DNA of 64,000 bases. Origin: Sympetrum striolatum. Lineage: Eukaryota; Arthropoda; Insecta; Odonata; Libellulidae. Each line of letters begins with the position of its first letter. The stretch's first letter is position 1. Positions 57,830 to 64,000 of the stretch are shown here, piece after piece. The translations under genes and the position numbers were made by a program. The stretch is taken from the NCBI GenBank assembly GCA_947579665.1, contig OX388348.1, forward strand, positions 310,001 through 374,000. The letters run 5' to 3'. The notes beneath the pieces were generated by a model. That model did not search any database. It was not told the DNA's origin and worked only from the letters and a program-made list of their open reading frames with translations.

Positions 57830-59125
57830 ATCAACGTCGGGCCGGTTCCAAATCCAAGGATTCGTCCAAAATACGCCAGGCTTCAACGAGCATTAAGGAG
57901 TATCAGCATTGAATTTTTAAATAATTCTAGAAACTTGGAACAGTTTTTAAGGGCTGTCAGCCACAACATTAGATTGCACCCGCGATAATTTCATTGTTCA
58001 CAATGTGTTTATTTTTTTAATAAACAGTATAATATAATCGAGCTTTTATTTTAGAATTTAAGAGGGAAAATGATGAAAGAGGGTATTTTAGCAGTAAGAT
58101 TCGCAGTTTTTATACAAATTTCAAGTGTTTAATTTCCTATTTGCGCAACTGAAAAGTGGTACTAACAGGCACACGATCACTTAATCCTCTTAAGGGTAGC
58201 AAAACAGACCCGGTTCCAGACATATTTCTATCGAAACCATTTATTTATTTACATTAATTTACGTTCCTATAAGCTAGAATGTCACTTTGTGCGAAAGATT
58301 AATATCTGTCATGTCATCTGTCATATTTTGCTCGTTTTCATTCCATCGTGACCGCGTAAAACTTATTGCCCACCGTTAAGTGTTTCCCCACTTCTTTACA
58401 TTTTAGAGCATGAAAGAGGCGGAACTTTCTCCGGCAACGGCCAAATATTCTGCAGAATCCCTCTTTTGACGGTGAATACACAATGCCAAATTACATAATA
58501 AATCGAATATGCCAATTTAAATTAACATATAAAAATATAATTATTTCCTATTTAAAATTCTAATATTTAAGGGCAATATGATCGTTTTCACGAGGATTCG
58601 ATAATAGTCTTCCGATCGTCGAAAGAAAACAGTTTATGATGCACTTTATAACGAACGAAAATATTCTTGCATCGAAAAAAGATATGGAAACCTGGGTCAT
58701 TTAATTGAAATTTATTTACGTACTCATAGCCGCAAAAAATGGGTAAGAGGGAAGGAAGAGGGAACAATTCTGAACAAAACTTCACATTAGAATATGTAAA
58801 TGGACACTTTCACTTAAAGTTACTAAAATGCACTGATTATTTGCTGTCAATTATACAATCAAAAAGAAATTTCTCACAAAATAATTTCTGTTGCACAAAG
58901 GTAAGTCTTCACACTGACATACATTTCTATTTTTCACATTTGCTGAAAATTTCACCATTTATAATGCACCAAGAATTTCTTGTCCACAATATTCCCAATT
59001 AAACATCTTTAAGGAAAACAAGTTCACATACATAAACCTTTACATCAAATCTGAATTTCCTGAATAAGATAAACCAACAAAAACATGTGTAAGAATGACA
59101 AATGAAGAATTTGGTTAAGGGATAA
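57830..59125. other. Non-coding stretch, nothing recognised
   Basis: AT-rich. The open frames at 58588-58785 and 58739-59002 overlap on opposite strands and have no domains. Confidence 0.3.
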
Positions 59126-59520
59126 TTGGTGGAACTTCATCGTAAACGAATTTTTATTGCAACACTTTTACAGATCCACATTTCTCTTTCTCTCCCAAGG
59201 AACTGTAAATTAGTGTCCTTCGACGTGAATAATCTGTTCACAAATGTGCCAGTGGATGAAGTTTTGGACATCGTGGAGAAGTGTTTAGTGAACGTATCGT
59301 CAAGCGGCTCAATTTGTCTCAGTACTCAACTCGATCCACCCTCGTATCACGTTTAGTCACGAACTAGAAAATGAAAAAATCCCTAAATTTTCTGGACCTT
59401 AACCATAACTGACTGTCGTCTTTCCTTTTCTGTTTTCAGAAAACCCACTTATACTAACCACGTAATCCCGGCCTAGCCTAATCACCCTTACTCCCAAAAA
59501 CCGCAGATTTTAACTAGTTA
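59126..59520 (+). mobile_element. Penelope-like reverse transcriptase fragment, plus strand
   Basis: LVSFDVNNLFTNVPVDEVLD (about 59205-59270) is the catalytic palm block of Penelope-like RT (FDVxSLFTNVP). Further on, shifting frames give FLDLNHN and FCFQKTHLY, which match the later motif with the YRKPT block. Stops and frameshifts are frequent. Confidence 0.7.
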
Positions 59521-59890
59521 ATTCATAGACTCCTCGATATCCCTATGTCTGAAGAAAAATTTTAACAAAGAATTAAATACAAAGTGATTTCAAATTTTCG
59601 CTAACTACGAGAGTTTCAGTTTTACTTTGCCTGTGGAGTGGAGGTGTATTCAAGGAGTTCCCTGCCGCATTTCCTGTTCGAATTGAAATAATTGAGAGAA
59701 CTTCCGATTGTAGACGACAGCGAAGGATTGGAGTCAGACAGTAGTGACGACCAGAATTCCTCTAAGGATTAACAATTTTGCAATGAACAATGCACTGCGT
59801 CTGTGGAAATAAATGCCGTCAAGGGCTGCGCGGTGTGAAAAGCGGCGTGAAAATTTTTACGTGGAGCTTGTTCAGTTTGAAGGCTAAGAA
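59521..59890. other. Degenerate sequence between Penelope-like pieces
   Basis: No domain was recognised. Confidence 0.3.
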
Positions 59891-60150
59891 ATCGGAAGGA
59901 GAGGCGGCACTTGACACTACTGGACGAATGGGTACGTCGATTTTATGAATGTTAGGGAGGCCGTATAATCTCGGAGGTTCATGTTAATCAGACGCCATTT
60001 AGAACTGATGTCTAACACTGATGATTTGTGCACAGCTTCTTTTACGAGGGCTTGGTGTTTCATAGTGGGATCCCTTGAAACTTCTAAAATGTCATTATTC
60101 GAAATAAAATACATACATTTATCCACGTAGGTTTTTTATCTGAAATAACG
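59891..60150 (-). mobile_element. Penelope-like RT N-terminal fragment, minus strand
   Basis: The minus strand reads DKCMYFISNNDILEVSRDPT and, in an adjacent frame, PRLYGLPNIHKIDVPIRPVV (about 59915-59975), the first RT motif of Penelope-like elements. It lies in opposite orientation between two plus-strand pieces. Confidence 0.65.
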
Positions 60151-60269
60151 ACACAATTCCCTTTATCTGATTTACTGATAACTTAATATTCACTGACAGT
60201 GGCCTTTTTAATACTTCTAATTGTCTTCACATTGGAAATTTCACTAAAGCTGGGTGGAGGAAGGGATGA

Positions 60270-60800
60270 GACGTGAGAGGAAATCATCTCCGCACAGTTG
60301 AAGTAAGTGAAACAGGGAGGACTTTCTCTAAACGAGATTCGGAACACGAGGATGCTCTTTTAAATAGATCGGGACAGTCACACTTTGCTGACTGTCCCTT
60401 TTCTCCAATTATCTTACATCGGGGAGTGAAAGGGAGAAAACTTAATATTTTAGAGGAATTTCAAATTCACCTTCACAAACACCATAATTTCCAACTGGCT
60501 AACCAGTTTACTTTCGAAAAGAATCCTTCTCCACCCTTAATGGCACTTCTCCCCCACTCGTCCCCCCACCGCAAAACAATGACTACCCCTAACTATTACC
60601 CCCCTTTTTCTCCTAGTTTCACGACTCTTTCCCTCCTTTTTTACCTTTACTTTCCCCCACCTTTTCCACTATTTAATACCTTGCTCCACGTTTTTGTTCC
60701 CTGTTCTGAGGATGGCGTAATCACTGCCGAAACAAATCAACTGTCTGTATATATTTTACCTTTTGGAATTGTACAAGTTTTGTGTTTTTAACCGTGTTTA
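60270..60800 (+). mobile_element. Penelope-like GIY-YIG part and 3' end, plus strand
   Basis: VSETGRTFSKRDSEHEDALL corresponds to the GIY-YIG core (GETGRTFxxRxxEH), with SHFADCPFS and LNILEEFQIHLHKHHNFQLA after it. The tail is C-rich on the coding strand (60530-60690), as in the copy at 14.7-15.4 kb. It ends with CTGAGGATGGCGTAATCACT and GCCGAAAC, the usual 3' motif. Confidence 0.7.
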
Positions 60801-60812
60801 AGATATTGACTA

Positions 60813-61605
60813 CTTTATGTCAAATCTTTCCTAAAAAAGCGTCCGCCATTTAGTGATGATATACCACACAAATATTGACCAATATCCTTGAAAATGATGG
60901 ACAGTATAGATAAAATACCATTTTGATAGAATATAATGATTTTATTCCACTAAATTTCTTCCACAGGTCCACTATTAGCTTAACTTTTAAGATTTTCGAA
61001 GAAAACTAAAATCGGGCGAGTTTTTGGAAATTTAGTCATGTTCGACCCTCCGTATCTAAGTAACGCATAAGATTTATGGCAAAGGACTTACCATGTTCCA
61101 TGTTCCATGATTGGCAATCATTTGGCTGTATATATGCAGAGTTTCAAGTTTTTATCTAAAAATAAAACAATTTTGGGCTTTTGTCCGGCTTTTTCCGATT
61201 TCGGACCACTGCACAGTGGGCTAGAATCGAAAAAACCTGGACAAGGGGTGAAAAATGTTTTTTTTTGAGTGTGGATATTGAAACTTGGCATAGTTATTGC
61301 AAAATGATTGAATTTTATGTTCCCGCTCATCGTTTTCTTAAATTTTTAGGCGTCAAAAAGATACAGGGCGTCAAACTTGAGAATTTTTCACAAAAACGGG
61401 AAGTTTCGGATTTTTCGGAAAACGTTCCAGTTCGCTGATATACAGTTGCTTTTGAAAGAAATTGTTGGAAATAACAACAATGTAGTAATCTAACATAACT
61501 CTTTGTTTTTCAATTCGCTGAATGTTTAATGTTCTAAGATGAATATTTGTTCATGTAAAGCAAGAAAATGGCGGACACCTTTTTAGGACAGATTTCGAGA
61601 TAAAG
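60813..61605. mobile_element. Tc1/mariner-type MITE, 793 bp, TA target
   Basis: Left end CTTTATGTCAAATCTTTCCT followed by AAAAAAGCGTCCGCCATTT; right end, inverted, CTTTATCTCGAAATCTGTCC followed by TAAAAAGGTGTCCGCCATTT. The inverted repeats are about 40 bp and about 85 percent identical. TA lies on both sides (60811-60812 and 61606-61607). The interior has no transposase. Confidence 0.75.
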
Positions 61606-62084
61606 TAAGGAAATCAACTAGGTAAACAGAGATGGACTATCAAGTCTCTTATACCACGTCAGTCTACAATGCTTCTAGATATGGAATCTGAAAAGACTGT
61701 TTCATTTCACCTGCTACGCTGTGATTGCGGTGGATTTTTCGTAAGCGCTGCCCGGTCCGGTTGGGCGCCGTAGAATCCCCAAATCCAGTTTCGGTGTCAT
61801 TTTGGTTATGTTGAGTCGAAAATTTGGCTTCTTTTATGTTACATTCTGGCAAATGACATAAAAAGCTTATTTGTAAACACTTTAAAATATGAATTTGAAA
61901 CCTTTACTTCAGACTACGACTAAAATAAGAATATTTATTTTATTTCCCTTCTTTTGATGCTAGTTTCGACTTCCTACGACTATTATTTTCTAATTTTAAT
62001 TTTCAAATTAAGTAAAGCCTGCAAAGACAAAAATAGAGTTTACGTGTATTTCTTAAGCTATGTCCACACTTGTGCAACTTTCTA
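61606..62084. other. Non-coding stretch, nothing recognised
   Basis: AT-rich. No supported feature. Confidence 0.3.
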
Positions 62085-62215
62085 TTCAACACAGATATGC
62101 GTCATAGCGCACGGTATGATGAAGGAGAGGCATGCAATAGCGCATGCCTCTTGCAAGTTGACCGGACCTCTTTTTCATGACGCATGTCTCAGCGCAAGTA
62201 ACTCCAACCAGTTGG
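62085..62215. repeat. Palindromic repeat
   Basis: GAGGCATGCAATAGCGCATG followed by CCTC forms a perfect 9-bp stem hairpin at 62127-62150. Outside it, GATATGCGTCAT (about 62093) mirrors ATGACGCATGTC (about 62177). The whole is an imperfect inverted repeat of about 120 bp, probably a small MITE. Confidence 0.5.
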
Positions 62216-63114
62216 ATTTTCTTTCAACATTCAGTGCGTCTTTTCAGAGATTTCGATATCAGTTTATTTAGTTTTTAAATAAAATCGACTGAGGCCGTAT
62301 TGATATTGAGTAAATTCATTACGAGTGAAATAAAATGGTATTCTCTTCTCCACAAGTTTCATTGGAATAAAACTACGATCATTTTCAGGTCCACAAAAAC
62401 AAACACATATGTTATAAAATAAATAAAACAAATACATAATTTTGTTTATAAATACATAATATTAAATATCAATAAATGGCATTTCCGCCATAAAGTGTGA
62501 CCCCACTAAAGCAGATCATTGCTGTGTTAAATTCATTTTAAATCGAATACCTTAAGAGCGATAAACTTACATCGCATAAAAACGTATTTAGGGCCCTATG
62601 GTTATATATACATGTAAATAAATTTAACAGTGAATACAACTATATACTCATGCAAAAGCCGAGTTTTTCTGCACACTTTTTATGCCGAGTACAAGGCCCC
62701 TCTTCTTAAACTCGAGGGAGGGCTCCCCTTATCAGTTCTCCCGTGGCAAAGAAGCGTCTTTGTCGTAAATTGGCTGGAAAATTCCTCACTTGCTCATTCA
62801 ACAATTCCTTGTTAATTCTCTCTTACTAAACTACCGATGCCTCAATTACTATAATTGTGTAATTACTTTCATTGTGTACCAGTACCTGCTGCATTTCCCA
62901 CCCTAGGCTTTTATTCGACTCGGTTACTTTTCCCAGTTTTTTGGAATAAAATTAGGTACCTCGGCTTATAATGAGTTCGGCTTATATTCGAGTATAAAAA
63001 GTATACTCTTTCTCAAATACTGCTAGTAAGACTATTGAAATATCGGCTATTCTGTTCCACATTTAAGTGGAAATATTATATCTGGAGGGGAAAACTCTAC
63101 ATATCGATTTGTGT

Positions 63115-63190
63115 TTCGGTTGCCTCAGTGAGGATCTCCGTTCGAGCCCCAGCCAAGGCACTATTTTTCACTTCTTGTACAACCTCAATA
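63115..63190 (+). repeat. Decayed tRNA-derived SINE
   Basis: GGATCTCCGTTCGAGCCCCAG gives a B-box, and CTATTTTTCACTTCTTGTAC the family body shared with 37.2 kb. Confidence 0.5.
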
Positions 63191-64000
63191 TTATATCTTC
63201 ATATTCATCTCTGTGTAGAATTGATTGAAAGAAATGTATTTTCACTTGAACAGTTTTTATTGCAAAAGGAAGCATCAATCTTAATTTTCAATATTTTTAA
63301 GTGAGTGTGTATGTCCGTTTTTCTTCTCCCAGAAAATAAAAATTTTGGTTATGATCTTCCAAAACTCATAGAGCAAAAGTATAATTTAATTTTCGTGCAA
63401 GTGAACTCTAGTGCAACTTCTGCGGCTCAAATGTCATATATATTCCATCATAACTCACGATTATTCACTCTCTGCTGAGATAGAAAATTAAATGCGTAAC
63501 TTCCCGTTGCTACATAAAACGCAAAGGCATAATTTCACTCTAAAGACGGTGTAAACCGCATCACGCATCAGTGTAATTTAATTAGTGAAACCGAAAGACT
63601 TCTGCAACGATTAATATCTCTAAGAATTTGAAGCGCAATCGATATAAAGATTTTACTATCTTAATTATACATTATTAAATAGTTTTGTCTCGAAAAGGGA
63701 TGAGTCGTTTGAGCTCTCATTTCCCTTCATTAGTTTGAGGGACCTCACCACAGATAAGAATATTCCGTTGCGCAATTAGACCGAATCTTTCAGCCTGCTT
63801 TTCTGGTGGCTATTCTATCCCTATGGGTAGTAGATAAGGGGTGACTTGGAAGGTGGATTTCACAAACAAGAAATATAGAAATGCTTTGCGTGTAGTCATG
63901 TTTTTGGCCTTCATTTTCAGTTCTTCCCGTGCAATCGAGTTGTTCACATCGAAAACCTATCTCTCAGAGGACTTACCTATATTGGCAAAGTGCAAGTGTG
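63191..64000. other. Non-coding end of window, nothing recognised
   Basis: No exon, repeat or RNA gene could be supported. Confidence 0.3.

Noticed and set aside
60480..60720. Proline- and serine-rich protein segment in the frame at 60273-60791
   Set aside because: It is the C-rich tail of a Penelope-like element read through after the GIY-YIG domain, as also seen at 14.8-15.1 kb.

Overview
This is an AT-rich, intron- and transposon-rich animal nuclear window, most likely from an arthropod. The supporting evidence is spliceosomal genes with GT-AG introns, a DNMT1-type maintenance methyltransferase N-terminus (a gene lost in flies such as Drosophila), a WRNIP1 orthologue, and a mixed transposon load: Jockey-like, CR1-like and RTE LINEs, Penelope-like elements with GIY-YIG domains, mariner, PIF/Harbinger, hAT, Mutator-like elements and tRNA-derived SINEs. 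The exact order cannot be told from the sequence. There are no bacterial operons, CRISPR arrays or rRNA genes.

Left part (about 7.6-29 kb, minus strand): exons of a DNMT1-like gene. Two successive sets of exons encode the RFTS domain, one at 19.6-23.2 kb and a second at about 7.6-13.8 kb. Corresponding exons have identical lengths (119 and 254 nt). Exon phases run in register from the first set through two linker exons into the second set. No CXXC, BAH or methyltransferase exon lies between the sets or was recognised anywhere else in the window. This suggests either one protein with two tandem RFTS domains or a partial, possibly dying, duplicate. The introns hold mobile DNA, and a Jockey-like LINE sits directly against the last recognisable exon.

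Middle part (33.1-44.1 kb, plus strand): a complete eight-exon WRNIP1-like gene (521 aa) with a UBZ4 zinc finger and an MgsA/RarA-type AAA+ ATPase. Its exon phases close perfectly. Intron 5 carries a hAT MITE with an exact 8-bp target duplication. The 5.7-kb intron 6 carries a Jockey-like LINE, itself interrupted by a mariner element and by an inverted-repeat element. At 29.2-29.7 kb there is a possible tiny two-exon gene whose second exon has been tandemly duplicated and broken.

Right part (44.6-64 kb): almost entirely mobile DNA. In order it holds a hAT MITE, a LINE scrap, an intact 573-aa Mutator-like transposase ORF, a hAT end, an internally deleted CR1-like LINE, a PIF/Harbinger transposase remnant with its divergent MADF-type partner ORF, a 1.6-kb non-autonomous PIF element, a MULE transposase C-terminus split by an intron, scrambled Penelope-like pieces, and a Tc1-type MITE. 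A peculiar repeat, with a perfect pol III B-box-like core recurring about every 165 bp, is present at three places (1-0.8 kb, 19.9-21.0 kb and 56.9-57.3 kb). The residue of each interval is AT-rich non-coding sequence in which no gene was recognised.
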